Positions 24,276 through 33,079 of a stretch of 64,000 nucleotides of DNA are shown here, piece after piece (position 1 is the stretch's first letter; each line of letters opens with the position of its first letter). Made by a program: the position numbers and the translations under genes. Origin of the DNA: Nocardia coubleae NBRC 108252 (GTDB taxonomy: Bacteria; Actinomycetota; Actinomycetes; Mycobacteriales; Mycobacteriaceae); NCBI RefSeq assembly GCF_001612805.1, contig NZ_BDBD01000021.1, forward strand, positions 124,001 through 188,000, read 5' to 3'. The notes beneath the pieces are model-generated. The model was not told the origin of the DNA and made no database searches. It saw only the letters and a program-made list of their open reading frames with translations.

Positions 24276-27200
24276 ATGAACCTGCAGGCAACCCATCACG
24301 GCTACGCCTACCAGGACATAATTACTGGTACCGCATTCGTCGACCTCATGCTTGGCACCGCCACCTCCATCAAAGTTGACCTCAAAGACTTCGACGGCGA
24401 TCGGTTCGATGACCTCACTGTCAGCTACGCTGCCGGGCACCGGCTTCGGCTCCAAATCAAGCACACCACCATCGAACGTGAGCTCACTCGAGCAACCTTT
24501 TCCTCGGATAAGCGCGATCTTAGGCTCGATCTGCTATTGCGCTCACTGCTGAACGACCTCGATGAGAACACCAACAGCACCTACCGTGTTGTAGTCCGCG
24601 ACGGGAAGCCGGACCGCGACTTGGCGCAGGTCCTGCTTCCGGTCGACGCTGCCGACGACCCTGGAGATCCGCTGCCGGGCGTCACCACCCGTCGATACAG
24701 GTTCGGGCCGGAAAAGCTCCGCGACACCAAACCCTGGGCAAATCTCCTTAAGGACTTCCCCGACGACGAACTTCGTGCAGCGTGTGCGCGTCTGATCATC
24801 GACACTGCAGCCCCAGCAGCATCTCTCAGTTTCACAAACCCTGGGCCGGCTGAAGTAGCGCTACTCCGAAGAGCAACTGAAGAGCTTGGTGCCGGACGCC
24901 CGCCCAACACCACCCGAGCGGCAGAAGACGTCGCACTCGCGCTGGCCCACGCTGCGACCGCAGCACGTGCAATCAATGGCGATGTCACTCGCGGTATCTT
25001 GGCGCCGAGCCTGAGGCTTACCACCGACTTCGGCGCGGTACGCGAAGGGCACCCAGTCGAAACCGCCTTGGCAATCCCTCGAACCGGCGCCGCTAGCGCA
25101 CTTCAAGCTGCGATTGCTTCGACCGTTCTCAGCGGTGGCCGCGTAGTCCTAACGGGAGAGCCAGGATCCGGCAAATCATGGCTCTGCGAACAAGTCGCCG
25201 ATGCCTACCGTTCCCAGGGTTGGCTAGTTGTCCGTCACCACTGTTGGCTCGGCGAGACCGACACAGACCGCGACGAACGAGTCCTCGCCGAGGTCGTCAT
25301 CGGAAGTCTCCTCAATCAACTCGAAGCGATCGTTCCGGATGTGATCGCGGAGTTGCGGCCCCGATTCTCTGCCACACCCGAAGCGCTTGAAACAGCAACC
25401 GGAACCTGCCGGGCAACGCACCCCGATAAACAGATACTTCTCGTCATCGATGGAATCGACCATGTCGATCGGGTCCTCGGCCGACGGGTCGGGGGCCCGC
25501 TGGCCCCCGACCCGTCCCGCATTCTCATCGACCGTCTCGCGGCGATCAGCTTGCCGTACGGCGCGTGCATGCTGATCGCCAGCCAGCCGGGCGACCACCT
25601 CAAGAACGCCGACCCGACGTCGGGTACGCATACCCTGATGCCGCGCATGTCGACCGACGAACTTCGGTCACTCGCACACCGACACGGCGTCCTCCATAAC
25701 CCGATGACAGGTGCGGAGGCGGACCCAGATGACGCACGCACCATCATTGACCTTATCGAAACACGTTCGAACGGCAATGCGCTCTACGCCACCTACCTGT
25801 GCCGCCACTCAACGGGTGCTTCACCTCTCGACGGGACTGATGACGCCCCAGCCACAGTCACCAACATCATCGCTCGTCTCGACCAAGTGCCCGACACTGC
25901 TACTGATCTCGATGAATACTACCGGCATCTGCTCAACACACTCACCGCCGACCAAGAGTTCGCCATCGGTGCGCTCGCTCTCTGTGAATTCGCACTCACC
26001 GAGAACGAACTAGGTCAAGTCCTGCCGCTGGTGGAGCCATACCTGGGGCCTGCGCTCTCAAGGCTGGCTCCAGTCCTGAATTCTCTCCCCGGTGTTGGTG
26101 GGCTCAAGGTTCACCACGAGAGCTTTAGCCGGTTCATACGCCGCGACAAACCGGAAGCTTGGGTCGCGTCCATCCGCCGGAGTGCCGCAAACTGGCTCGC
26201 CAGCCGCGGCTTCTTTGCCGATACCCGCGCGTTCAGAAACCTGCCTCGGTTGCTCGCAGACCTCGACGATTATTGCGAGTTGAAGGCTCTGATCGACCTT
26301 GACTTCGTTGCCTGTGCGATTGCGGCACTTCATCCGCCCGAAGCGATCAAACAGGTCATCTCTGTAGTAACCAGGCAAGCCCAAATCCGCAGTGACTGGG
26401 CGATGTTGATGACGTGCCTCGAAGCCCGCCGAGCCGTGGCCGTCTATGAACACGATTCGATCCCGGACACTCTTGTCCAATATGCCGAGGTAGTCGTCGG
26501 CATCCTCGGCGCTGAAGCGGTCGCTGAACGCCTGATTTACGAAGGACGCATCACGTTTGCTGCTCGCTGGGGACTCAGCCTGTGCGAGGCAGTCGACCGA
26601 GCCGGGTCGGCCCCGCCTTGGGACGCCTACATCGCGGCCCGCGAGCGTGAAGCCGAAACCGAGAACACCGTCTACGGCTCCGACAGCGACAGACGCATGA
26701 ACTTGGCGATACAACTTGGACATCTGCGGCTCAGGCCAATCGACGAGGCCCCCATCGATATCGCAGTTCTCGCTGAGCATCTCGATGGACAGGAGGAAAC
26801 GGCCCCTCTCCACGATCTTATCCAGGTTCTCGTGGCTGGTCTGTCTGCGGAGGACATAGTCAACGCAGCACGAGCGATGACCAATCCCATCAACATCGCG
26901 GCAGTCTGGCTCACGCTGGCCGACCTCGCCTCCAAAGGCGAAGCAGGTCTCCCGCAGGCAGAGCATCTCGCGCGCGAAGCGTGGAAGTGTGTGCCAGGCG
27001 GTGACCTCAGCGCCTACTTGAACTATGGAATCGCCCCGGCTGAAATCGCTGCAGGTCTCGGAAGCACTGATGTCAACAGTGACCTTCAAGCAGCTACGGA
27101 ATCGCTCCTAGATGAGCGCAACACCGACTGGTCCGGATTCGTCGAACGTTGGCTCGCCTTACTCAGACTTGCTCACGCTCTTGACCGCACGGCGCCCATT

Positions 27201-29471
27201 AACCTAATCGCTGCCCTGACCGGCGAAGGATTCTTCCGTGCCTGGCTGCGATTCGCTGTCGCCACCGTCAGCCTACGGGAAGAAGTCGCGGAGAGCATCA
27301 CAACCCCTGAGGCAGCATCGGCGACTGTCCGGGTCGCGATCGAACAACTGGCCGCCGAGGCGTCACCATTTACTGGTACGCCACGAGCTGTCGACCTCTA
27401 CTCCATACACTCCCATATTCACGATGTCATCGAGCGCGCATTGCTGGTCGTCCAGCCCGATGACCTCGACACGGTACTCGACCACCTCACCGCCATCGGT
27501 GAGCGGACGACCACTTCGTTGGCTGGAATGGCCGAGGACGGGCCCCTGACAACGAACGACCTACTCGAAATTCTCAGCCGAGTCTCTAACGTGATCGGCG
27601 TCGAGCCTATCCATCGGCTCCTGCCCATAATTCGTGCCGGACGCGACGACACCCACACCATGTACTCACTGACGGCCGATTTCGAGTTGGCGACCGCTCG
27701 CATCTGTCTAGATGCTGGCGCGATTGCGGAAGCCAACGGCTGTTGGAAGCGCGCCGCACACCTTCTCGGTGCATATGGTGGTCATAAGGACATCACCATT
27801 ACAGAGTTTGTCAACGCCGTCGAAGACCTTGCGACCGTCGACATCGGTGCAGCCCGCGCAGCGCTCGCCCGTCTCCAAGACCCCGCGTACTTGGTCAGCC
27901 AGCACACCGACGGCCGCGAAACCCATCACGTACCAGGCTCTTGGTGGGAACTGGCCGCCAAAGTCGACCCCGTCGCAGCCGCAACCAACGCTGCCGGTCT
28001 ACTCCTCAGAGACTACGGGTTTGAGGACTACCTCGCTAACCTCACTCAGGTCGAACTACTAACAACTCAGATTGCGGTCGCTGACCCAGCCGTGCTTGCT
28101 GCTCTGCGCCTCACCGTCGGAATCAGCTGGAGAAGCACCGAGATCGACGTCGAAATTCTCACCAATCTCCAATCTGAGCTCGGCATCAACCATCAAACGA
28201 ATATCGCGCTGGCGACCTTCGCGAGCAATGTGGCAGCAAGTTACGACAATCAGACTTTGATGTATGCGAACAACATGCCTGAGTCGACTGCGACTCCTGA
28301 GCTCGTTGCAGCTGTCCAACAACTCGGAGGACCGTATTTCTACGCACGAGAATCGCGACCTGAAAAGAAAAACAATGGATACCACACCCAACCCTTCGGC
28401 AGGCCTGACACCGTCGAGCAGTTGATCAAGAGCACTCAACGCCTTGAGTTGCCATCCGGCCCTCGCGGGGCCGTAATCGCAGCGCGCCACTATGACGACA
28501 AGAACTACAGCTCCGACTCGGACGACCTCGACGCGCTCGTCAACGCAATAGGATGGCGAATCCTCGAAGCTGCGACTGCGCACGGTCCTGACGCTGGCAT
28601 TGAGATTCTTGATGCGGTTGCAAGCGAACTGCACTACATGGCCGACCAAGAGATCTTCGCGATGCTTGCTGACGGCATTGCCAGGCAGTGTGACTCGACT
28701 GTTGCGAACCTGAAGCAGGTCGCGAGCTATTGCTACACCCTGGCCTACACCAGAATTCGAGGCGGCGGAGGGTGGTACGGCTTTGCAGGACGCGAACGCG
28801 TCGACCTCTGGACCAAGGCGCACACGTTCGACGCAGATACCGCCGAGAGAACGCTCGCGGCTGCCATTGCGAACAGTATTCAGACTACCGATCGAGGCCC
28901 CTACGGAATCGTCCAGTCTGTCATCGCTGCATTCGCCGCTCAACCCGCTAGCGGAGGAGGCACCGCCATCGAAGCGTGGAACACAGCATTTGCTGGCCTT
29001 GAGCGCCGCATTCCAGGCGCTGCAGCTCGCAACCATCCGCCCTACGAGCCGCTTCCGAGTTCCGCCAACCCCGGTGATCTAAACATCGGGCTAGCAACCC
29101 TCGCGGTTGCCAACATCGCCCGACCGAAACATGAGGAGATACGTCTCACGCTCCTTGCTACAGCATTCCTCATCGCGTGCCGCCCTGCCCTTGCGCAGGC
29201 GGCTCTCATCCCCATACTTCAAACTGACTTCGACGCCGGACGCACCACTTGGCTGCTTGAAACCGTCCGAGATCATCTCCCACTAGGCAAACTCACCGAC
29301 ACGCTCGCCGCACGGCTCACCGAGATGGCGAGGAGCGACCGCCTCGCGATCAGAGCACTCGCTGGCGAAATCCTCGAAAGTCACTGCAATCCGGTGCCGA
29401 GCCCGCCCGCGACCCGACCTGACCCCGCTCTCCGACTCGGTATAGCCAACGCACTCAATGAGCTGCCATGA
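24276..29471 (+). CDS. Avs-like STAND NTPase with N-terminal Cap4-type nuclease
   Basis: The protein has 1731 residues. Residues 1-160 look like a DUF4297/Cap4 dsDNA nuclease: GYAYQDIITGTAFVDLMLG, Asp pair 45-46 (RFDDLTVS), and LQIKH with Gln60-Ile-Lys62 as the (E/Q)-x-K pair. A NACHT-like STAND ATPase follows: Walker A GEPGSGKSW near 292-302, Walker B ILLVIDGIDHVD near 387, sensor CMLIASQPGD near 430, and a winged-helix region around 540-620 ending KVHHESFSRFIRR. Residues 640-1731 are long helical repeats, the expected ligand-sensing arm. In Avs proteins such arms bind a phage protein and trigger nuclease tetramers. Avs assignment and antiphage role are inferred from architecture. The stop overlaps the next ATG (ATGA). 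Confidence 0.85.
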   Translation: MNLQATHHGYAYQDIITGTAFVDLMLGTATSIKVDLKDFDGDRFDDLTVSYAAGHRLRLQIKHTTIERELTRATFSSDKRDLRLDLLLRSLLNDLDENTNSTYRVVVRDGKPDRDLAQVLLPVDAADDPGDPLPGVTTRRYRFGPEKLRDTKPWANLLKDFPDDELRAACARLIIDTAAPAASLSFTNPGPAEVALLRRATEELGAGRPPNTTRAAEDVALALAHAATAARAINGDVTRGILAPSLRLTTDFGAVREGHPVETALAIPRTGAASALQAAIASTVLSGGRVVLTGEPGSGKSWLCEQVADAYRSQGWLVVRHHCWLGETDTDRDERVLAEVVIGSLLNQLEAIVPDVIAELRPRFSATPEALETATGTCRATHPDKQILLVIDGIDHVDRVLGRRVGGPLAPDPSRILIDRLAAISLPYGACMLIASQPGDHLKNADPTSGTHTLMPRMSTDELRSLAHRHGVLHNPMTGAEADPDDARTIIDLIETRSNGNALYATYLCRHSTGASPLDGTDDAPATVTNIIARLDQVPDTATDLDEYYRHLLNTLTADQEFAIGALALCEFALTENELGQVLPLVEPYLGPALSRLAPVLNSLPGVGGLKVHHESFSRFIRRDKPEAWVASIRRSAANWLASRGFFADTRAFRNLPRLLADLDDYCELKALIDLDFVACAIAALHPPEAIKQVISVVTRQAQIRSDWAMLMTCLEARRAVAVYEHDSIPDTLVQYAEVVVGILGAEAVAERLIYEGRITFAARWGLSLCEAVDRAGSAPPWDAYIAAREREAETENTVYGSDSDRRMNLAIQLGHLRLRPIDEAPIDIAVLAEHLDGQEETAPLHDLIQVLVAGLSAEDIVNAARAMTNPINIAAVWLTLADLASKGEAGLPQAEHLAREAWKCVPGGDLSAYLNYGIAPAEIAAGLGSTDVNSDLQAATESLLDERNTDWSGFVERWLALLRLAHALDRTAPINLIAALTGEGFFRAWLRFAVATVSLREEVAESITTPEAASATVRVAIEQLAAEASPFTGTPRAVDLYSIHSHIHDVIERALLVVQPDDLDTVLDHLTAIGERTTTSLAGMAEDGPLTTNDLLEILSRVSNVIGVEPIHRLLPIIRAGRDDTHTMYSLTADFELATARICLDAGAIAEANGCWKRAAHLLGAYGGHKDITITEFVNAVEDLATVDIGAARAALARLQDPAYLVSQHTDGRETHHVPGSWWELAAKVDPVAAATNAAGLLLRDYGFEDYLANLTQVELLTTQIAVADPAVLAALRLTVGISWRSTEIDVEILTNLQSELGINHQTNIALATFASNVAASYDNQTLMYANNMPESTATPELVAAVQQLGGPYFYARESRPEKKNNGYHTQPFGRPDTVEQLIKSTQRLELPSGPRGAVIAARHYDDKNYSSDSDDLDALVNAIGWRILEAATAHGPDAGIEILDAVASELHYMADQEIFAMLADGIARQCDSTVANLKQVASYCYTLAYTRIRGGGGWYGFAGRERVDLWTKAHTFDADTAERTLAAAIANSIQTTDRGPYGIVQSVIAAFAAQPASGGGTAIEAWNTAFAGLERRIPGAAARNHPPYEPLPSSANPGDLNIGLATLAVANIARPKHEEIRLTLLATAFLIACRPALAQAALIPILQTDFDAGRTTWLLETVRDHLPLGKLTDTLAARLTEMARSDRLAIRALAGEILESHCNPVPSPPATRPDPALRLGIANALNELP

Positions 29472-30586
29472 CCGAACCAGCACCCAGCGACCAGACCACA
29501 GCGATAATTAAAGACTATCTGTCTGGACGACTAGACATAGCCGGAGTTCCGCCCGGCATGCGCGAAGCGATCGAGTCTCGCCTCACAGAGCGAACCGAAG
29601 AAACTTCGAAACGCAGCGAAGCACAGATCAAGCAACTAAGGGCTCGCGGACCCGGCAGGCCCCCGGCCTACTACGCATACGAAGAAGATGCCGAGGATGC
29701 ACTGCAAGCTGCAGCTGCAGGCACCCGAACCGCATTGGCTATGGCAGGCCAGGTAGTCGACCCCATCCCATTCGAACGGCAGATTGCCAGACGTCTCGCT
29801 ACTAGCGCGACCTGGGCCATCCGTAGCGAAGGAGCCCGCGTACCGCGTCCATCTACACGCCCGTCACGGCTAGCTTGGTCTTTGGCTCCCGTGCCCTGGA
29901 TTGATACCGGAGATGCACCTTGGCCTCCGCCAGAAGCAAGTGAGCTGATGGGAAGGCATCGATTCATCGACACCGAACCAGCCCTATGTGCGGAACCGCC
30001 GTACGAAGGCTGGGCCCAAATCGGCCTCTTGGAACGCCAGTTTACATTTGAATCACGTAGTCCGAGACAGCCTAGCCGACAGATGCTTCTTGCAGCCGGG
30101 CTACTGCCGTCAGGCGGCCAACCGACCTCGAAGTCTTTGCCATTCTATGTTTCGCGTCCGTCTATCTGGTCACGCCCACACACCGAGCTATGTCCGTCGC
30201 TCGAACGGGAGCAAGCTCAATCGATCCTCGCCACGACTGCTGGGCCGCTCACCTGTCTCTTACAGTTCAACGAGGAGCTAGGCAGCCCAAATCCCGGCCG
30301 CGGTGCCGGAATCCACCCGTTCCTATTGGGTCCGCGAATCGAACTCGTTACTCTCCTAGGTCTTCGCCCGGAGACTCTGGCCTTGCGCCTTACTCTCGTC
30401 GACGATGAGGGTCCGGCGCTCGTTTGTCGCCAGTGGCGGGGCTTCCTAATACACGATGGCAACTACGAACCGCTTACACCAGCGGTGCACGGCACAGATC
30501 TGATCCTGAGGCCGGACCTGTTCACACAGCTCCAAACAGCAATCGAACCAACTCGCCTTCGCTTGGACACTACGCTCACACTCTAG
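29468..30586 (+). CDS. Unrecognised partner protein coupled to the STAND nuclease
   Basis: The protein has 372 residues, with an ATG overlapping the previous stop by four bases. An N-terminal helical part (TTAIIKDYLSGRLDIAG, REAIESRLTERTEETSKRSE) contains a short charged coiled coil, then GRPPAYYAYEEDAEDALQAA. The middle is Pro/Arg/Trp-rich (PRPSTRPSRLAW, VPWIDTGDAPWPPPEASEL). The last 130 residues are strand-rich (ALRLTLVDDEGPALVCRQW). No nuclease, protease or nucleotide motif is evident. Strict coupling suggests that it works with or regulates the nuclease, for example as a co-sensor or inhibitor. That is a guess. Confidence 0.75.
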   Translation: MTEPAPSDQTTAIIKDYLSGRLDIAGVPPGMREAIESRLTERTEETSKRSEAQIKQLRARGPGRPPAYYAYEEDAEDALQAAAAGTRTALAMAGQVVDPIPFERQIARRLATSATWAIRSEGARVPRPSTRPSRLAWSLAPVPWIDTGDAPWPPPEASELMGRHRFIDTEPALCAEPPYEGWAQIGLLERQFTFESRSPRQPSRQMLLAAGLLPSGGQPTSKSLPFYVSRPSIWSRPHTELCPSLEREQAQSILATTAGPLTCLLQFNEELGSPNPGRGAGIHPFLLGPRIELVTLLGLRPETLALRLTLVDDEGPALVCRQWRGFLIHDGNYEPLTPAVHGTDLILRPDLFTQLQTAIEPTRLRLDTTLTL

Positions 30587-30626
30587 GCTAGCCACCAAGT
30601 TGAATCCCCCCGGCATGTCCGGAGAC

Positions 30627-31574
30627 TTACTGGTGTGACAGCCCGACCAGGTGCTGGGCTGGGTGTTGAGCGTAGTAGGCGGCCTCCATCTCCGCCGGGG
30701 GCACGTCTCCGCAGTACTGGTAGAGCCGCCGATAGTTGAACCAGTCGACCCATTCGGCGGTGGCGAACTCGACCTGGTCTGCGTTGCGCCACGGCCCCCG
30801 TGGCTTGATCAACTCGGTCTTGTAGAGGCCGTTGATCGTCTCGGCGAGGGCGTTGTCGTAGCTCGATCCCACCGCGCCTACGCTGGGCTGGATCCCAGCC
30901 TCGGCGAGACGCTCAGTGAAGGCGATCGAGGTGTATTGAGCGCCCCTATCTGTGTGGTGGACAACATCTTTCACGTCCCAGCCCGCTCTTTCGCGGGTCC
31001 AGATCGCCTGCTCGATCGCATCGAGCACCAGCGCGGTCGTCATCGTGGTGCCGGTACGCCAGCCGATGATCCTGCGTGCGTAAGCGTCGATCACGAACGC
31101 CACATAGACCCAGCCCGACCAGGTCGACACATAGGTCATGTCGGCCACCCACAGCCGGTTCGGTGCGGCCGGCGCGAACTTGCGTTGCACCAGATCCTGC
31201 GGCCGCTCGGCGGCCGGATCGCCGATCGTGGTGCGTTTGACCCGGCCACGGACCGCGCCCCGCAACCCGAGCTGCCGCATCAGCCGCTCCACGGTGCAGC
31301 GAGCCACGTCGATGCCCTCACGGTTGAGTTGCAGCCATACTTTCCGGGCTCCGTAGACGCCGTAGTTCTCGCGGTGGACGCGTGTGATTTCCACCTTCAA
31401 TTCCTCGTCGCGGCGGCCACGCTTGCTCGAAACAGGTTGGCGGTGCTCGTAATAGGTCGATGGGGCGATCTTGACGCCGAGTTCGGTGAGCGCGGCGCAG
31501 ATCGACTCGACACCCCATCGCAGGCCACCGTCGACGCGGTGGCCTTGGTGGTCGCTGATATATCTGACGATCAG
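30627..31574 (-). CDS. IS3-family transposase OrfB (DDE)
   Basis: About 316 codons, read in the -1 frame relative to OrfA. There is no standard start near its beginning, so it is probably made by programmed frameshifting at the TTTTC run near the OrfA end; an internal TTG at 31400 is the first start-like codon. The DDE triad is visible: Asp in LWVADMTYVSTWSG, Asp in VVHHTDRGAQYTS and Glu in SYDNALAETINGLYKTEL. HTH_21-type GVESICAALTELGVKIAPST precedes it. It appears intact. Confidence 0.9.
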   Translation of the reverse strand: MIVRYISDHQGHRVDGGLRWGVESICAALTELGVKIAPSTYYEHRQPVSSKRGRRDEELKVEITRVHRENYGVYGARKVWLQLNREGIDVARCTVERLMRQLGLRGAVRGRVKRTTIGDPAAERPQDLVQRKFAPAAPNRLWVADMTYVSTWSGWVYVAFVIDAYARRIIGWRTGTTMTTALVLDAIEQAIWTRERAGWDVKDVVHHTDRGAQYTSIAFTERLAEAGIQPSVGAVGSSYDNALAETINGLYKTELIKPRGPWRNADQVEFATAEWVDWFNYRRLYQYCGDVPPAEMEAAYYAQHPAQHLVGLSHQ

Positions 31575-31897
31575 CGCTGGGGCCGGTCCAGTTCGGCCGC
31601 GAAGAAAATCGATGCTGATTTCAGAATTGCGTTGGCGCGCTTGAGTTCCGCGTTCTCCCGGCGCAGCCGCTTCAGTTCCGCGGACTCCTCAGTAGTGACC
31701 CCGGCCCGCGCACCGACATCGACCTGACCTTGGCGCACCCACTTGCGGACCGTCTCCGCCGTCCCGACACCCAGAAACTCGGCGACCGCCCCGATCGCCG
31801 CCCACTCCGACTCGTGCTGGTCGCGGACCTCCGCAACCATCCGCACTGCCCGCTCACGCAACTCCTGCGGATACTTCTTCGAACTCACAGACTTCAT
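31571..31897 (-). CDS. IS3-family transposase OrfA
   Basis: The protein has 108 residues. The helix-turn-helix is ELRERAVRMVAEVRDQHESE followed by AIGAVAEFLGVGTAETVRKW. A leucine-zipper-like segment, SAELKRLRRENAELKRANAI, follows. The tail SIFFAAELDRPQR is typical of this subgroup, and the OrfB frame overlaps it. It binds the terminal repeats and, fused to OrfB by frameshift, forms the active transposase. Confidence 0.9.
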   Translation of the reverse strand: MKSVSSKKYPQELRERAVRMVAEVRDQHESEWAAIGAVAEFLGVGTAETVRKWVRQGQVDVGARAGVTTEESAELKRLRRENAELKRANAILKSASIFFAAELDRPQR

Positions 31898-31941
31898 CCT
31901 TCCTCAAGAGATGAAGTCTCCGGAATCACCGGGGGGATTCA

Positions 31942-32432
31942 GTCCGGCCTACCGAACTACTGGGCCTGCGAGTCCCCGATGTCGACATCGACAACCCAAC
32001 CCCAGGAATCTGGATCCGCGGCAAGATCGAAGACCTCGAAGACGGACGCGGCTGGCGATGGCAACCCCGGCTCAAGACCGGGACGAAAGGTATACGCCGA
32101 CTGGCACTCTCTGACAAGGGTGTCGAAGCAGTCCGTGAATTGCTAGCCCACCGGATCGAGTCCGAGGACAACCTGTTGATCCGAGCCGAAACGGAGAAGG
32201 CTGGAACCCGAACAACTTCAGCCGACTACTGCGCCAGGTAAGAGGACAGAAGTTCGCAGCAATCACACCCACGCAAATTCGCCACCGCGTGGCGACCGAT
32301 GTCCGAGACATCTACGGCATCGAAGCCGCCGCAGCGCAGATCGGCGACTCGCCCCTGGTCGCCGCCCGCTACTACGCCGCCCGCAATGCCGAAATCGACA
32401 ACCGAGCCGCACTCGGGCGACGCCCAGCGTAG
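31942..32432 (+). pseudogene. Tyrosine integrase pseudogene, island B
   Basis: Only the catalytic domain remains, starting at the IS edge. Frames in order are SGL, then (one-base shift) ELLGLRVPDVDIDNPTPG and KTGTKGIRRLALSDKG, ending in a stop; then another shift to NPNNFSRLLRQVRG, TPTQIRHRVATDVRDIYG and QIGDSPLVAARYYAARN with a TAG at 32430-32432. The Arg of SGLR, the His-x-x-Arg region and the catalytic Tyr in RYYAAR can be traced, although the second His position is Asp. At least two frameshifts plus loss of the N-terminal half make it dead. It points at the adjacent att/tRNA. Confidence 0.85.
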
Positions 32433-32507
32433 ACACGCCGACCGTGACCTGCAGGAACACAGGCATCACGGACCCATGCCGGACCCTCCGCGCCGACAAC
32501 CGCAAAA

Positions 32508-32549
32508 ATGCCCCCGACCCCCGGGGAAAATTCCCCAGGTCAAGGGCAT
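32508..32549 (-). terminator. Island-borne substitute terminator for tRNA-Asn
   Basis: Nine bases beyond the tRNA 3' end on the minus strand there is ATGCCCTTGACC, a perfect inner GGGGAATTTTCCCC palindrome, GGTCGGGGGCAT, then TTTTT. The hairpin comes from the island, not from the original locus, and replaces the terminator left behind at 15486-15516. Confidence 0.75.
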
Positions 32550-32554
32550 TCATA

Positions 32555-32591
32555 CTGCTCCCCCATCTGGACTCGAACCAGAAACCTGCCG
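32555..32591 (-). repeat. att copy 3, within the intact tRNA-Asn
   Basis: The same 37 bases as at 15518 and 19602, here continuous with the tRNA 5' half. Recombination at this site rebuilds the 3' half of the gene, so integration leaves the tRNA functional. Confidence 0.95.
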
Positions 32592-32630
32592 ATTAACAGT
32601 CGGCTGCTCTGCCAATTGAGCTATAGGGGA
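32558..32630 (-). tRNA. asnT: tRNA-Asn (anticodon GTT)
   Basis: The gene is 73 nt. The acceptor stem TCCCCTA pairs with TGGGGGA; the D-arm is in GCTCAATTGGCAGAGC; the anticodon arm is CCGACTGTTAATCGG with GTT at 32597-32595; the T-arm is CTGGTTCGAGTCCAG; the discriminator is G and no CCA is encoded. It is the insertion target of both islands. Confidence 0.96.
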
Positions 32631-32827
32631 ATATCCTGAGCTGTTGGGCTCGGGTCAGCTTGGCTGGCTGAACGAGATGAAACTTTAGCGTATGGGGTCG
32701 TGGGTTCCCAAATCGGGCCGCTACCTGCGGACATGTGGAGGGCGAGGCGGGGTGGGGTGGATCGACAGGGGTGGGGTGAGTCGGGCAGGATGGGGCGCGC
32801 ACACAGACGTGGGAGGAGCTCCAGGAG

Positions 32828-33079
32828 ATGCTGCGGTTGATCATCGGCGTAGCGGCCGGGTATGTGCTCGGCACGAAGGCCGGGCGGGCGCGCTATGAGC
32901 AGATCAGTGCGGCGACACGGGCGGTGACGGGTAGCCCCGTGACGAAGAAGCTGGTGTCGGTGGGCAGGCAGAAGCTGTCGGACAAGTTGAGCACTCAGCC
33001 GAAGCTGGAGCCGATGGAGCCGCTCGACGAGCGGACCACGGTGATGGTGCCACACAACCAGCTGCGCCGGGGGCGTTAG
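32828..33079 (+). CDS. Small conserved YtxH-like protein next to dnaG
   Basis: The protein has 83 residues, with a GGAG ribosome site before the ATG. The N-terminus MLRLIIGVAAGYVLGTKAGR is a short membrane-type segment with the G-Y-x-x-G-x-K-A-G-R-x-R-Y pattern of small YtxH-like proteins. The remainder is basic and helical. A counterpart (Rv2342) precedes dnaG in M. tuberculosis, as I recall. Its stop TAG interlocks with the dnaG stop (33076-33079), so the two genes converge and overlap. Confidence 0.78.
   Translation: MLRLIIGVAAGYVLGTKAGRARYEQISAATRAVTGSPVTKKLVSVGRQKLSDKLSTQPKLEPMEPLDERTTVMVPHNQLRRGR

Larger units (their letters stand above)
30601..31941 (-). mobile_element. IS3-family insertion sequence
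   Basis: This is a 1341-bp element with imperfect terminal repeats: TGAATCCCCCCGG, five bases, CCGGAGACTT at 30601, and its reverse complement with a different five-base centre ending at 31941. It carries both overlapping IS3 reading frames. AGT precedes the left end, and AGT is also found at 31941-31943 if the right end is taken one base earlier, a possible 3-bp target duplication. It sits against the truncated integrase, the missing part of which was probably removed by an adjacent deletion. Confidence 0.9.
19602..32591. mobile_element. Genomic island B (tRNA-Asn integrated, defence cargo)
   Basis: This roughly 13-kb segment lies between att copies 2 and 3 and adjoins the intact tRNA. The cargo is a HEPN-like unknown protein, a PD-(D/E)XK protein, the Avs-like STAND nuclease with a coupled partner, and an IS3-family element that has removed the front of the integrase gene. 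Codon use in the large cargo genes is visibly less GC-biased at third positions than in the flanking backbone, consistent with transfer. Confidence 0.85.

Noticed and set aside
30651..31727. 358-codon plus-strand open frame
   Set aside because: Antisense to the IS3 transposase frames.
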